Positions 8,181 through 16,776 of a stretch of DNA of 64,000 nt are shown here, one piece after another. The stretch's first letter is position 1; each line of letters opens with the position of its first letter. Source of the stretch: Sphingobacterium pedocola (GTDB lineage: Bacteria > Bacteroidota > Bacteroidia > Sphingobacteriales > Sphingobacteriaceae); NCBI RefSeq assembly GCF_015209965.1, contig NZ_MU158689.1, positions 2,362,248 through 2,426,247 of the forward strand, given 5' to 3'. Under the pieces are notes generated by a model. It did not search any database and was not told the origin of the DNA. It worked only from the letters and a program-made list of their open reading frames with translations. A program made the translations under genes and the position numbers.

Positions 8181-9995
8181 ATGAACCCATTTTTAGAACT
8201 GGGAATCCGTCATGAGGTTGTTAATGCCATCACAGAGTTAGGTTTTGAAAAACCTTCCGAGATTCAGGAAAAAGCCATTCCTGTTTTATTGACTGGTAAC
8301 GACGATTTTGTCGGATTAGCCCAAACCGGCACAGGTAAGACAGCGGCATTTGGTCTTCCATTATTAGAGCAATTAGACTTTTCTCAAAAACATCCACAGG
8401 CGTTGGTCTTATGTCCAACACGTGAATTGTGTTTGCAAATCGCAAAAGATTTAGAAAAATATGCTAAGTACATCGACAACGTAAACGTTGTGGCTGTCTA
8501 TGGAGGTGCAAATATCAGCGACCAACTACGTCAGATCAGACGTGGCGTGCAAATTGTAGTAGCGACCCCTGGTCGTATGTTGGATATTATTGGTCGTAAA
8601 GCGATCGATTTTTCTCAAGTAAATTATGTTGTTTTGGATGAAGCGGACGAAATGTTGAACATGGGCTTCCAAGAAGACATCAACAACATTTTGTCAGAGA
8701 CTCCTGACACTAAAAAAACGTGGTTATTCTCAGCTACAATGCCTGCTGAAGTTCGCCGTATAGCTAAAAACTATATGACAGATCCAGTAGAAATGACTGT
8801 AGGAACCAAAAATACAGGTAATGCGAACATCGAGCATAACTACTATTTAATTCGCGCAAAAGACAAATATGCTGCTTTCAAACGCATCGTAGATTCGAAT
8901 CCCGATATCTTCGGTATCGTGTTTTGTCGTACGAAAATTGAAACGCAGGAAATTGCCGAAGCCTTGATTAAAGACGGTTATAATGCAGATTCTTTACACG
9001 GAGATTTATCTCAACAACAACGTGATAAGGTTATGAAGCGTTACCGTGATCGCAACTTACAGTTGTTGATTGCAACGGATGTTGCTGCGCGAGGTATCGA
9101 TGTTAATAACGTGACACACGTAATTAACTTCTCATTACCAGACGAAATCGAAAACTACACACACCGTTCGGGCCGTACTGCTCGTGCAGGTAAGACGGGT
9201 ATCTCAATCTCCTTAATCAATATTAAAGAGCAAAGTAAGATCCGTCATCTGGAGAAAGTAATCGGTAAATCATTTGACCGTAAAGAAGTTCCGCAAGGTT
9301 CTGCAGTAGTTGAAAAGCAATTATTAACTATTGTTGATAAGGTTCAAAATGTAGCAATAAACGAAGAACAAATCAATCAATTCTTACCTGCTATCATGGA
9401 AGGTTTTGAATCGTTATCTAAAGAAGATATCGTGAAAAGATTTGCTTCTCTTGAGTTCAACCGTTTCTTAGAGTATTATAAAGATGCTCCTGATTTAAAT
9501 ATCGATGCACGCGATACTGGAAGAGGCGATCGTGATTTTGACAGAGGTGAACGAAGAGATCGTAGCGGTTCTAAAGGATTCACACGTTTATTCATGAACT
9601 TAGGTTCAGTAGACGAATTCAATCGCGGAGAAATCTTAGGTTTTATCTGTAACACAACGAAGATATCCGGCAAGTCAATTGGTAAAATCGATTTAAAAGG
9701 CGTTTTCACTTTCTTCGAAGTACAAGACGCTGACGTTGATAAAGTAATCCAAGGATTTAAAGGCGTTGATTTCAACGGAAGAAATGTTCGCATAGAAGTA
9801 TCTGGCGAAGGTGGCTCCTCTGATCGCGGCGGCAGATCACGTAATAGTGGTGGCGAACGCGGTGGCAGATCACGCTTTGGCAACAATAGTGGTGGCGACA
9901 GAAGAAGTAGTGGCGGTGATCGTAGAGAACGTAGTGGCGGCGGTGGCTTCCGTGACTTCTCTGGCAAACGTCGTGAATCTAAAAGCAAATACTAG
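8181..9995 (+). CDS. DEAD-box ATP-dependent RNA helicase (CsdA/DeaD type) with RG-rich tail
   Basis: A 604-aa cytoplasmic RNA helicase. Motifs in order: Q motif (LGFEKPSEIQEKAIP), Walker A AQTGTGKT near residues 46-53, PTRELCLQI, DEAD at residues 153-156, SAT, and HRSGRTARAGKTG. After the helicase core comes a DbpA/CsdA-type RNA-binding domain (about residues 470-545, ending NGRNVRIEVSGEG). A 50-residue low-complexity Arg/Gly/Ser tail (GGRSR, GGDRR repeats) follows. Family roles are ribosome assembly, mRNA unwinding and cold adaptation. It has its own promoter (8133-8140) and terminator (10023-10054). The RG tail probably adds nonspecific RNA binding. Confidence 0.95.
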   Translation: MNPFLELGIRHEVVNAITELGFEKPSEIQEKAIPVLLTGNDDFVGLAQTGTGKTAAFGLPLLEQLDFSQKHPQALVLCPTRELCLQIAKDLEKYAKYIDNVNVVAVYGGANISDQLRQIRRGVQIVVATPGRMLDIIGRKAIDFSQVNYVVLDEADEMLNMGFQEDINNILSETPDTKKTWLFSATMPAEVRRIAKNYMTDPVEMTVGTKNTGNANIEHNYYLIRAKDKYAAFKRIVDSNPDIFGIVFCRTKIETQEIAEALIKDGYNADSLHGDLSQQQRDKVMKRYRDRNLQLLIATDVAARGIDVNNVTHVINFSLPDEIENYTHRSGRTARAGKTGISISLINIKEQSKIRHLEKVIGKSFDRKEVPQGSAVVEKQLLTIVDKVQNVAINEEQINQFLPAIMEGFESLSKEDIVKRFASLEFNRFLEYYKDAPDLNIDARDTGRGDRDFDRGERRDRSGSKGFTRLFMNLGSVDEFNRGEILGFICNTTKISGKSIGKIDLKGVFTFFEVQDADVDKVIQGFKGVDFNGRNVRIEVSGEGGSSDRGGRSRNSGGERGGRSRFGNNSGGDRRSSGGDRRERSGGGGFRDFSGKRRESKSKY

Positions 9996-10022
9996 ATCGC
10001 TAGCAATTAGCTTATCATAAAT

Positions 10023-10058
10023 AAGAGCTCCCTCAGTATAAGGGAGCTCTTGTTGTTT
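10023..10058 (+). terminator. Terminator after the helicase gene
   Basis: A perfect 11-bp stem AAGAGCTCCCT (10023-10033) / AGGGAGCTCTT (10041-10051), 7-nt loop, followed by a T-rich tail. Confidence 0.85.
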
Positions 10059-10162
10059 TATCATTCGACGGCATATTCCGAGATTTTCAATTCAATCTTA
10101 GATTAAGAAAAAAAATATAGGGATGAATAGAAAAATGACACTGCTCAATATTTAGAGAAAGC

Positions 10163-10762
10163 TTACTGGAACCTTTTACGCAATTGTCTTCTCCTGGATT
10201 GACGTAAGCGCGAGTTTTTCACCGGATAGTGTCTATTCTTGGTAATATTATTAAATACTAACGCAACGAGAAACAGAATCATTGCACCCGACAAAATCGG
10301 ACTCAACACATACCAATACCCCATCGATGCTATCTTTGTTCCACCGGTTACCGCTATTAACGCAGTCGCTCCGCCAGGAGGGTGTAAGGTTCGGGTGACC
10401 TGCATCGCGACGATGGATAATGCCACCGCCATCGGAGCAGTTAACCATATAATATCGGGCATAATCTGGGCAACGGTGACGCCTACTAAAGCAGAAACGA
10501 CATGGCCCCCAATCAAATTACGTGGTTGCGCCAACGGACTTTGTATGGCACCATATATCAATACACTCGATGCTCCGAAAGATCCTACCAAAAAAATGCT
10601 TTCCAGATCCGGGAGGCTCAACGACTGAACAAAAGCGATTATACTTATTCCGATGAATGCACCTACAAAAGACCAGAAATGTTCTTTAGGATCTACCAAC
10701 GTTTCTTTGTAGAATACAACGCGATAAACTCTTAACTGTCTTTTGAGCTTTTGGGGAGACAT
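10163..10762 (-). CDS. HPP-family integral membrane protein
   Basis: A 199-aa membrane protein with about five hydrophobic segments and the family-defining motif HPPGGATAL in the middle of the protein. The short basic N-terminus (SPQKLKRQLRVYRVVFYKET) and the very basic C-terminus (RLRQSRRRQLRKRFQ) fit cytoplasmic ends. Some HPP proteins in plants and cyanobacteria are implicated in nitrite transport, but for this bacterial branch the substrate is not known and I do not assign one. It starts 9 nt after the rlmB stop and is probably the last gene of the rlmB transcript. Confidence 0.85.
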   Translation of the reverse strand: MSPQKLKRQLRVYRVVFYKETLVDPKEHFWSFVGAFIGISIIAFVQSLSLPDLESIFLVGSFGASSVLIYGAIQSPLAQPRNLIGGHVVSALVGVTVAQIMPDIIWLTAPMAVALSIVAMQVTRTLHPPGGATALIAVTGGTKIASMGYWYVLSPILSGAMILFLVALVFNNITKNRHYPVKNSRLRQSRRRQLRKRFQ

Positions 10763-10771
10763 TTATAAGAT

Positions 10772-11548
10772 TTATATTATGGACCGCTGACGTATCGCCT
10801 CATAGATCACCACAGCTGCAGATACAGATACATTCAAAGAAGCTATTTCACCAAACATGGGAATTTTCGCTAATTTATCCGAAATACGAATCAGGTCATC
10901 AGAAACGCCCACATCTTCCGCGCCCATAATAATACAGCTCGGTACCGTGTAATCGACATCATAAATGGAGTCTTGTGTTTTTTCGGTACTCACAACTAAC
11001 TGAACCCCAGATTCCATCAAATAGCGTCCCACTTTACCCAAACTATCTTGCCTGCAAACTGGAATCTTATATAAAGCTCCGGCAGATGTCTTAATCGCAT
11101 CCGGGTTTATCTCCGCCGAGCCCTTCCGTGGAACAATAATAGCATGTACACCTGCACATTCAGCAGTCCGGGCAATTGCTCCCATATTCCGCACGTCGGT
11201 CACACCGTCTAGCATTAATAAAAAGGGCACTTCCCCTTTCTCATAAATTGTCGGCAATAGGTCCTCAATCTGATGATAAACGATAGGAGAAATAACGGCT
11301 ATTACACCCTGGTGGTTTTTGCCCGTAATACGGTTCAATTTTTCAATTGGCACCTGTTGATAGCCGAGATTATGTTCCTTTAATAAAGATTTCAGTTCCA
11401 GAAACAAACTTCCACTTAAACCACGTTGTACAAACAGGGATTCAATTTCTTTTCCGCTATCTATCGCTTCTATCACTGCGCGAATTCCAAAAACCATCTG
11501 GTTGGATTCTCTTTTTTCACCTCTATTGTCTCTGATATGGAAAGCCAT
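10772..11548 (-). CDS. rlmB: 23S rRNA (guanosine-2'-O-)-methyltransferase RlmB
   Basis: A 258-aa SpoU/TrmH-type knotted methyltransferase. An N-terminal substrate-binding domain (VFGIRAVIEAIDSGKEIESLF) precedes the SPOUT domain with motif 1 (DGVTDVRNMGAIARTAECAG), motif 2 (IIMGAEDVGVS) and motif 3 (IPMFGEIASLNVSVSAAV). RlmB methylates G2251 (E. coli numbering) in the ribosomal peptidyl-transferase P-loop. A perfect -7 element TACCTTTG (11605 to 11598, minus strand) lies 49 nt upstream, so it can be expressed independently of dnaX. The HPP gene follows after 9 nt. Confidence 0.93.
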   Translation of the reverse strand: MAFHIRDNRGEKRESNQMVFGIRAVIEAIDSGKEIESLFVQRGLSGSLFLELKSLLKEHNLGYQQVPIEKLNRITGKNHQGVIAVISPIVYHQIEDLLPTIYEKGEVPFLLMLDGVTDVRNMGAIARTAECAGVHAIIVPRKGSAEINPDAIKTSAGALYKIPVCRQDSLGKVGRYLMESGVQLVVSTEKTQDSIYDVDYTVPSCIIMGAEDVGVSDDLIRISDKLAKIPMFGEIASLNVSVSAAVVIYEAIRQRSII

Positions 11549-11597
11549 GTTATTATGTTATATTATAAAAAAAGTCAGCGTATCGTACTATTTATCG

Positions 11598-11605
11598 CAA
11601 AGGTA
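11598..11605 (-). promoter_or_regulatory. -7 element of rlmB
   Basis: TACCTTTG on the minus strand matches TAnnTTTG exactly. It lies in the gap between dnaX (upstream) and rlmB. Confidence 0.5.
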
Positions 11606-11624
11606 AGAAAAGAAATTTTGGTTT

Positions 11625-13427
11625 TTAACTTAGGCCCAAGTTAAAGGTTTTACGCAATGTTTCCAATGCAGGATTCTTTGTAGCCATTACCTGATATTTC
11701 TCTTGCGAAGTATAAGGTTTTCGCACTTTGGATTGCTCGATTTGAACCCCTTCAAGTTCCAAAGAAAAATTTCTTAACTCCACACGGAGATAGTTAAGAA
11801 TATCAATTTTCCCTTCCCTAAGTTGATCCATTTGTACAGCATTCTCTACATCAACTTCGATTAAATTACCGCTTAAACGAGGCTGACTCATCGTCATAAT
11901 CGTGTAAAGCGTAATCCGATTTCCTACTTTTAGATTTTCGGCCAGCACATTCCATTTTTCCAGAAAGCCATTTAATGTAACTTCTCGGAACTCATTTCCT
12001 TTTACGAGCTCTTCTTCACCTTCTTCTACCGCTTTTTCTTCAAAAACAGTACTTAAGCTCGGCACTGTTATAGATGGCTTGTAACTTCCCCATCCTTTTA
12101 CCGGAGCTGGCGATTTCACCGTTGTCGATGAAGGGACAGCTGGAGCAATGGAAGAAACTTGTGTATTACCCGCCACTACTGGATGGCCAGCCGCTGTACT
12201 AGAAACTAAAGGTGCAGAAGTCGCTTTATTTGTGATTTCGGGAGCACTACTTCGCGGTATCGCTACTGATTCAGGGAGTTTTTTTTTTAATTCAGCATTT
12301 GATGCTGATATACCATTTACGCCCAATTTAATGGCAGATGACAAATGGCAGAGCTTCAGCAGGGTTAATTCAACCTGCAGCCTATGGTTCTTACTCGTTC
12401 GGTAATTGACTTCACACTGGTTTGCTATGTTTAAGGCCGATAGCAACAAACCTGTATTGATTTGTTGAGATTGCTCCAAATAGCGTTTTTTAATATTATC
12501 GCTTACTTCTAATAGCTTCAGGGTTTTTGGATCTTTTGTAACCAATAGATTTCGCAAGTGCGATGATAAACCGGCAATAAAATGCCCTCCATCAAATCCT
12601 CGATTCAAAATATTATCAAAAATCAATAATGTATCAGCGGCATTCTCTTGGGAAACTGCTGCCATCAACTGAAAATAATAATCGTAATCTAAGATATTGA
12701 GGTTATCGATTACCGCCTGATACGTAATCTGTCTATTGGAAAAACTAGCAATTTGATCAAACATCGATAAGGCGTCCCGTAAACCGCCATCCGCTTTTTG
12801 CGCGATAATATGCAATCCATCGTCTTCGTAACCGATAGATTCTTTTTGTGCGATAGTCGCTAAATGGCCAGCCATATCCTCTACCTTGATCCGATTGAAA
12901 TCGAAAATCTGGCAACGGGATAATATCGTTGGCAATATCTTATGTTTTTCTGTGGTAGCAAGAATGAAAATTGCATACGCCGGTGGTTCTTCTAAAGTCT
13001 TCAGAAAGGCATTAAAAGCTGCCTGTGAAAGCATATGTACCTCGTCAATAATATAGATTTTGTACTTACCTACCTGCGGTGGAATCCGTACTTGCTCAAT
13101 AAGACTCCTGATATCTTCTACCGAGTTGTTCGATGCAGCATCTAACTCATGAATACTAAATGAAGCACCATTTTGAAATGATTTACAGCTTTCGCAGGCT
13201 CCACAGGCTTCAGCTGATACCGAAATACCCTCACAGTTTATTGTCTTTGCCAAAATACGCGCGCACGTAGTCTTACCAACACCTCTCGGTCCACAAAACA
13301 GAAAAGCTTGTGCCAGTTGATTATTGTGGATTGCATTCTTTAGGGTGTTCGTAACATGTTGTTGCCCTACGACCGAATCGAAGGTAACAGGGCGATATTT
13401 ACGAGCGGAGACAATAAAATTATCCAT
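11625..13427 (-). CDS. dnaX: DNA polymerase III subunits gamma and tau
   Basis: A 600-aa clamp-loader ATPase. Domain I-II carry Walker A GPRGVGKT (about residues 45-52), a C4 zinc module (CEGIS...CGACESC), DEVHML, and the SRC arginine-finger motif (ILSRCQIFDF). Domain III (oligomerisation) ends near residue 375. Residues about 380-470 are a Pro/Ser/Ala-rich linker and the rest is a tau-specific C-terminal domain. At codons 380-383 (TTA AAA AAA AAA, complement of 12279-12290) lies an A10 run preceded by a perfect hairpin. One extra A gives a stop after 385 aa and one fewer A a stop after 387 aa, so a gamma-like product is predicted (see findings). A -7-like TATCTTCG ends 5 nt before the ATG. 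Confidence 0.96.
   Translation of the reverse strand: MDNFIVSARKYRPVTFDSVVGQQHVTNTLKNAIHNNQLAQAFLFCGPRGVGKTTCARILAKTINCEGISVSAEACGACESCKSFQNGASFSIHELDAASNNSVEDIRSLIEQVRIPPQVGKYKIYIIDEVHMLSQAAFNAFLKTLEEPPAYAIFILATTEKHKILPTILSRCQIFDFNRIKVEDMAGHLATIAQKESIGYEDDGLHIIAQKADGGLRDALSMFDQIASFSNRQITYQAVIDNLNILDYDYYFQLMAAVSQENAADTLLIFDNILNRGFDGGHFIAGLSSHLRNLLVTKDPKTLKLLEVSDNIKKRYLEQSQQINTGLLLSALNIANQCEVNYRTSKNHRLQVELTLLKLCHLSSAIKLGVNGISASNAELKKKLPESVAIPRSSAPEITNKATSAPLVSSTAAGHPVVAGNTQVSSIAPAVPSSTTVKSPAPVKGWGSYKPSITVPSLSTVFEEKAVEEGEEELVKGNEFREVTLNGFLEKWNVLAENLKVGNRITLYTIMTMSQPRLSGNLIEVDVENAVQMDQLREGKIDILNYLRVELRNFSLELEGVQIEQSKVRKPYTSQEKYQVMATKNPALETLRKTFNLGLS
12279..12308 (-). promoter_or_regulatory. Candidate slippage/frameshift signal in dnaX (hairpin + A10)
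   Basis: Read on the minus strand: TCAGCAT (12308-12302), loop CAA, ATGCTGA (12298-12292), then ATT overlapping a run of ten A (12288-12279). The 0 frame reads Leu-Lys-Lys-Lys-Leu-Pro. With one added A the next codons are ACT CCC TGA; with one lost A they are AAC TCC CTG AAT CAG TAG. The signal sits at the domain III boundary, where other bacteria make the gamma subunit. Confidence 0.6.
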
Positions 13428-13458
13428 TGCTACGAAGATACGGATTTTAAGAAGTAAA

Positions 13459-13507
13459 AGTAAAAATTAAAAAGTAAAAATCGGAATCCCGCATTTCAGG
13501 ATCCCGA
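13459..13507 (-). terminator. Terminator downstream of the aquaporin gene
   Basis: An inverted repeat (13481-13489 with 13499-13507, one mismatch in 9 bp), followed on the minus strand by a T-rich stretch (TTTTTACTTTTTAATTTTTAC). It lies between the aquaporin stop and the dnaX start on the same strand. Confidence 0.6.
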
Positions 13508-13532
13508 CCTCTAATTACAAAGAAAAGATTAT

Positions 13533-14255
13533 TTATACCGTTTCGTTTGGTTCGATGGCTTTCCAAACAACGGCTGCAAGTATTGCTCCGACCACTGGGG
13601 CGACGATGAATAACCACAACTGCGACAATGCCTGCCCTCCCGCTAATAAAGCCGGACCAAATGAGCGAGCTGGATTCACGGAAGTTCCCGTGATAGGAAT
13701 TGCAACTAGGTGAATTAACAACAAGGTGAAACCAATGGCTAAGCCAGCCATCGTGGCATTACCTACCTTAGAAGTTGTAGCTAAAATCACAAACAAGAAA
13801 ATAAAGGTCAAGACGGCTTCCGTTAGAAAAGCAGCACCGGTACCGTATTCATTTTGGTATCCCTCTCCCCATCCATTCGAACCGTACGCCCATTCCCCTG
13901 CTGTGAATCCGGCCAATTGCCCACTCAATAATGTTTGCAAAACAAAAGCACCTAATAATGCTCCGACGAGTTGTGCTACAATGTATATAGCAGCATCCTT
14001 CGCAGATATTCGACCAGCAACTAGAACGCCGATCGTAACGGCGGGATTAATGTGGCATCCCGAGATACCACCGATTGCATAAGCAAATACCACGACGGAC
14101 AGACCAAAAGCAACAGAAATACCCAGTAGCCCTAACCCAGCTGTACCTGCTAAAGTGGCACCCCCTGCTACTGCAGCGGCCCCACACCCAAACAATACCA
14201 AACCAAAAGTTCCAATCAGTTCAGCAACAAATTTTGATGATGTTTTAATTTCCAT
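13533..14255 (-). CDS. aqpZ: Aquaporin Z-like MIP channel
   Basis: A 240-aa inner-membrane channel of the major intrinsic protein family with six helices and both NPA boxes (GCHINPAVTIG and TSVNPARSFGPAL). The ar/R filter context after the second NPA (NPARS) and overall length match water-selective AqpZ rather than the longer glycerol facilitators. I choose ATG at 14255 (MEIKTSSKFVAELIGTF) over the longer frame opening at 14279, because AqpZ proteins start right before the first helix. Single-gene unit with a terminator at 13459-13507. Role: rapid water flux during osmotic shifts. Confidence 0.92.
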   Translation of the reverse strand: MEIKTSSKFVAELIGTFGLVLFGCGAAAVAGGATLAGTAGLGLLGISVAFGLSVVVFAYAIGGISGCHINPAVTIGVLVAGRISAKDAAIYIVAQLVGALLGAFVLQTLLSGQLAGFTAGEWAYGSNGWGEGYQNEYGTGAAFLTEAVLTFIFLFVILATTSKVGNATMAGLAIGFTLLLIHLVAIPITGTSVNPARSFGPALLAGGQALSQLWLFIVAPVVGAILAAVVWKAIEPNETV

Positions 14256-14437
14256 AACATAGTAAATTTTATAATACACTTAAAATTAGTAAATTTTAAG
14301 CAACCACACTAACAATAGAGTAATTATTTAATCTAAATTATATATCAAGGTAATAGTCCTGTACTAATACTATTTTTAAACCACTATTTTCTCATGTCGT
14401 TTTCAACAATATCCATACATTTACATAAAAGGACAAT

Positions 14438-15094
14438 ATGGCGAATGAACAAGAATTAAATGAGCTGGCAGCCCAATTGAGGAAACCACATGGAGAACAG
14501 GGAATTGAAGTAGCCAGTATGATGAATGAAACCAATCAAAAGATGACGCATCATGCGATCGATCTGCTAAAAATTGGTCCTGATGAAAACGTACTGGAAC
14601 TTGGCCATGGAAACTGCGGGCATCTTTCCTATTTATTCAGTCAGCAAAAAGACAGCACTTACTATGGTCTAGAAATAGCCGAGCTAATGACCAAAGAAGC
14701 ACAACGAATTAATCGAGATTTTATTAATCGTGGACGAGCATCTTTTCAGTTATATGATGGGGTAAACATCCCCTTTTCAACCGATTATTTTAATAAAATT
14801 TTCACGGTAAATACGATTTATTTCTGGACAGACCCTGCCGCGTTATTTGTAGAACTCTATCGGGTTACCAAACCGAACGGCATCGTTAACATTACGTTTG
14901 CACAGCGGGATTTTATGGAAAAACTTCCGTTCACACCTTTTGGGTTTGAATTGTACGATACAAATAAAGTCATCAGTTTAGTCGAGCAAAGTGCCTTTAA
15001 AGTTGGCGATGTACAGTCGTTAAATGAGCAAGTCAAAAGCAAAACTGGTGATTTGGTAACGAGGGAATTTACGACAGTTACGCTTCATAAATAG
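14438..15094 (+). CDS. Class I SAM-dependent methyltransferase
   Basis: A 218-aa protein with a Rossmann methyltransferase core. Motif I is VLELGHGNCGHLSYLF (about residues 52-67), the acidic post-I strand is YYGLEIAELM, and a motif IV-like strand is KIFTVNTIYFWTD. This is the Methyltransf_11/25 type (UbiE-like). The substrate cannot be told. A TACATTTA element lies about 20 nt upstream. The gene stands alone between the divergent aquaporin and a 386-bp gap. Confidence 0.85.
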   Translation: MANEQELNELAAQLRKPHGEQGIEVASMMNETNQKMTHHAIDLLKIGPDENVLELGHGNCGHLSYLFSQQKDSTYYGLEIAELMTKEAQRINRDFINRGRASFQLYDGVNIPFSTDYFNKIFTVNTIYFWTDPAALFVELYRVTKPNGIVNITFAQRDFMEKLPFTPFGFELYDTNKVISLVEQSAFKVGDVQSLNEQVKSKTGDLVTREFTTVTLHK

Positions 15095-15480
15095 CAAGTA
15101 TCGAAATTTGGTGCAGTATTTGCGGCTTAATTGTTAATACCACGAACAGAAAACTGTTCTATAACTCCTCCTTCTTCCCAAGTCCGTAGAAGTCCGTTCA
15201 AGTCCGTAGAAGTCCGCTTATGTCCGTTTTAACTTGCAAAGAGCTAGGGCATAGCTTCGAGGTAACTTCGATCTTTAATTACTTTTCTTCTTCGGATAGT
15301 TCTATTTAGTGTGAAATTCCGATCGTTAACTGGGGAACATTGCAATACATGCTAAAAAAATTGTACATGGTAGGGCGAATAGCACTCGGAGAATAAAATA
15401 AAAAACGCCACAGAACTTCGCTTATCAAAATTATTTTTATTAATTTTATATTAAATCTATGTAAATAAATTGTTATCAAA
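15095..15480. other. 386-bp intergenic region with short hairpin and 10-bp repeats
   Basis: Apart from a small inverted repeat (GAACAG 15144-15149, AAAA loop, CTGTTC 15154-15159) and the 10-bp direct repeats at 15181-15230, I see no gene here. The hairpin lacks a T-run, so it is at best a weak terminator for the methyltransferase gene. The part nearest the next gene (15400-15480) is strongly AT-rich and probably holds its promoter, but no clean -7 element is visible. Confidence 0.5.
15181..15230. repeat. Five phased 10-bp units with core (A/T)GTCCG
   Basis: Five consecutive 10-bp units each begin AGTCCG or TGTCCG. Units 1 and 3 are identical (AGTCCGTAGA); the other three keep the GTCCG core and vary in the last four bases. 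The period is one helical turn. It is non-coding as far as I can see. Confidence 0.85.
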
Positions 15481-16674
15481 ATGAAGCGGAGATATGTATA
15501 CATCTTTTCTTGTTGTGTAGCTTTACTCTATACAATAGCTTCTTTTGGGCAATCCGTAGACACCATAGATTTTTTCAAAGAACCTTTTGTTTTTGATAAA
15601 TCAAAAACTCCTCAAATTCAAATCCAGGGAGAAACAGGTGAAAAATCTATACTCGAATTTTACAACACTATTGATTCGGCGCATTACGATCAACTTATTA
15701 GTCGCCTGAAGGAATTTAAAGCGCAAAAAAAATTAAATGATTGGCTCTATTATCAGCTTATTAGAAAGGTTTCAGAGGCCATAAGTCCAAAAGCAGATAA
15801 TTATCATCGTTATACATTGTACAAGTGGTATTTGATGAACAAATCTGGATATGATGCTAGATTGGCTGTGGGTGACGGGCAAATTATCTTTTATATCAGA
15901 AATAGAGAGGATATTTCTGATATCCCCTTTTTTATAGTCGATGGTCAACAGTTTACCTGCCTCAATTATCACGATTACGGCAAGTTATTTAAGCGTTCGG
16001 ATGTGTATAAACCTGTTCTGATCCGTATTCCCGGAGCTACAAATGATTTCAGTTACAAAATAGCTGAAATGCCTGAGTTTAAAGACGACTCTTACGCTGT
16101 AAAAAACATAAACTTTCACTATAACAATAAGGTGTATGAATTCGACATCAAGGTAAACGACAATATTGCAACTATCTTTAAAAATTATCCTGGTGTCGAC
16201 TTTGAAACCTATTTTAATATCCCGCTGACTAAAGTGACCTACCAATCACTCATTCCCGTCCTTCGAGAAAACATCAAGGATATGGATACCAAAAATGGCG
16301 TTGATTATTTGATGCGATTTACTCGATATGCATTTTTATATGAGAACGATGACGCCAATTTTGGCATGGAGAAGCGGCTATCCCCAGAACAGACACTGAT
16401 CCATAATTACAGCGATTGCGATGACCGTGCTGCCCTATTCTTCTTTTTGGTAAAGGAAATTTACAATCTACCTATGATTGCCATACTCTATCCTACGCAT
16501 ATTACAATGGCGGTTCAATTTGAACACAGCATTGGAGATGCCATAAAATACGAGGGTCAATATTTTTCGATCTGCGAACCGACACCGCAAGGACAACATC
16601 TAAATATTGGTGAAGTCGCTGATAAGTATAAACACGAAAACTACAAGATAGTATATCATTATCAACCGAGATAG
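15481..16674 (+). CDS. Secreted transglutaminase-like protein of unknown role
   Basis: A 397-aa protein with an N-terminal signal peptide (YIFSCCVALLYTIASFGQS). The C-terminal third contains a plausible transglutaminase-like core: a Cys in NYSDCDDRAALFFFLV around residue 312 and a His in YPTHITMAV about 30 residues later. This matches the spacing of bacterial transglutaminase-like cysteine-protease folds. The central part (about residues 110-240) is beta-rich with no recognised domain. Such proteins in Bacteroidota are usually annotated as hypothetical. It is a single gene facing a terminator at 16725-16749. Function is not assigned; the catalytic call is inference from the local motif. Confidence 0.7.
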   Translation: MKRRYVYIFSCCVALLYTIASFGQSVDTIDFFKEPFVFDKSKTPQIQIQGETGEKSILEFYNTIDSAHYDQLISRLKEFKAQKKLNDWLYYQLIRKVSEAISPKADNYHRYTLYKWYLMNKSGYDARLAVGDGQIIFYIRNREDISDIPFFIVDGQQFTCLNYHDYGKLFKRSDVYKPVLIRIPGATNDFSYKIAEMPEFKDDSYAVKNINFHYNNKVYEFDIKVNDNIATIFKNYPGVDFETYFNIPLTKVTYQSLIPVLRENIKDMDTKNGVDYLMRFTRYAFLYENDDANFGMEKRLSPEQTLIHNYSDCDDRAALFFFLVKEIYNLPMIAILYPTHITMAVQFEHSIGDAIKYEGQYFSICEPTPQGQHLNIGEVADKYKHENYKIVYHYQPR

Positions 16675-16724
16675 GCCCCAATATATCGAAGAAAATCAAG
16701 CTTTGTAAAAAAGCTGTAAACAAA

Positions 16725-16755
16725 AAAGCCGGCTTCGAGAGCCGGCTTTAATATT
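16725..16755. terminator. Bidirectional terminator
   Basis: A perfect 9-bp stem AAAGCCGGC (16725-16733) / GCCGGCTTT (16741-16749) between convergent genes, with A-rich sequence on the left and TAATATTTTAAT on the right. Confidence 0.85.
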
Positions 16756-16776
16756 TTAATTAAAAATGTTTTTTGG

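Noticed and set aside
9476..9988. 170-codon open frame antisense to the helicase C-terminus
   Set aside because: It is a mirror of the Arg/Gly-rich tail; its translation is Pro/Leu/Arg-rich low complexity with no family resemblance.
10239..10628. 129-codon plus-strand frame inside the HPP gene
   Set aside because: The minus-strand HPP reading has the family motif and hydrophobic pattern; the opposite frame has no recognisable features.
15181..15230. CRISPR array
   Set aside because: Units are only 10 bp and contiguous; no spacers of 25-40 bp and no cas genes are present.
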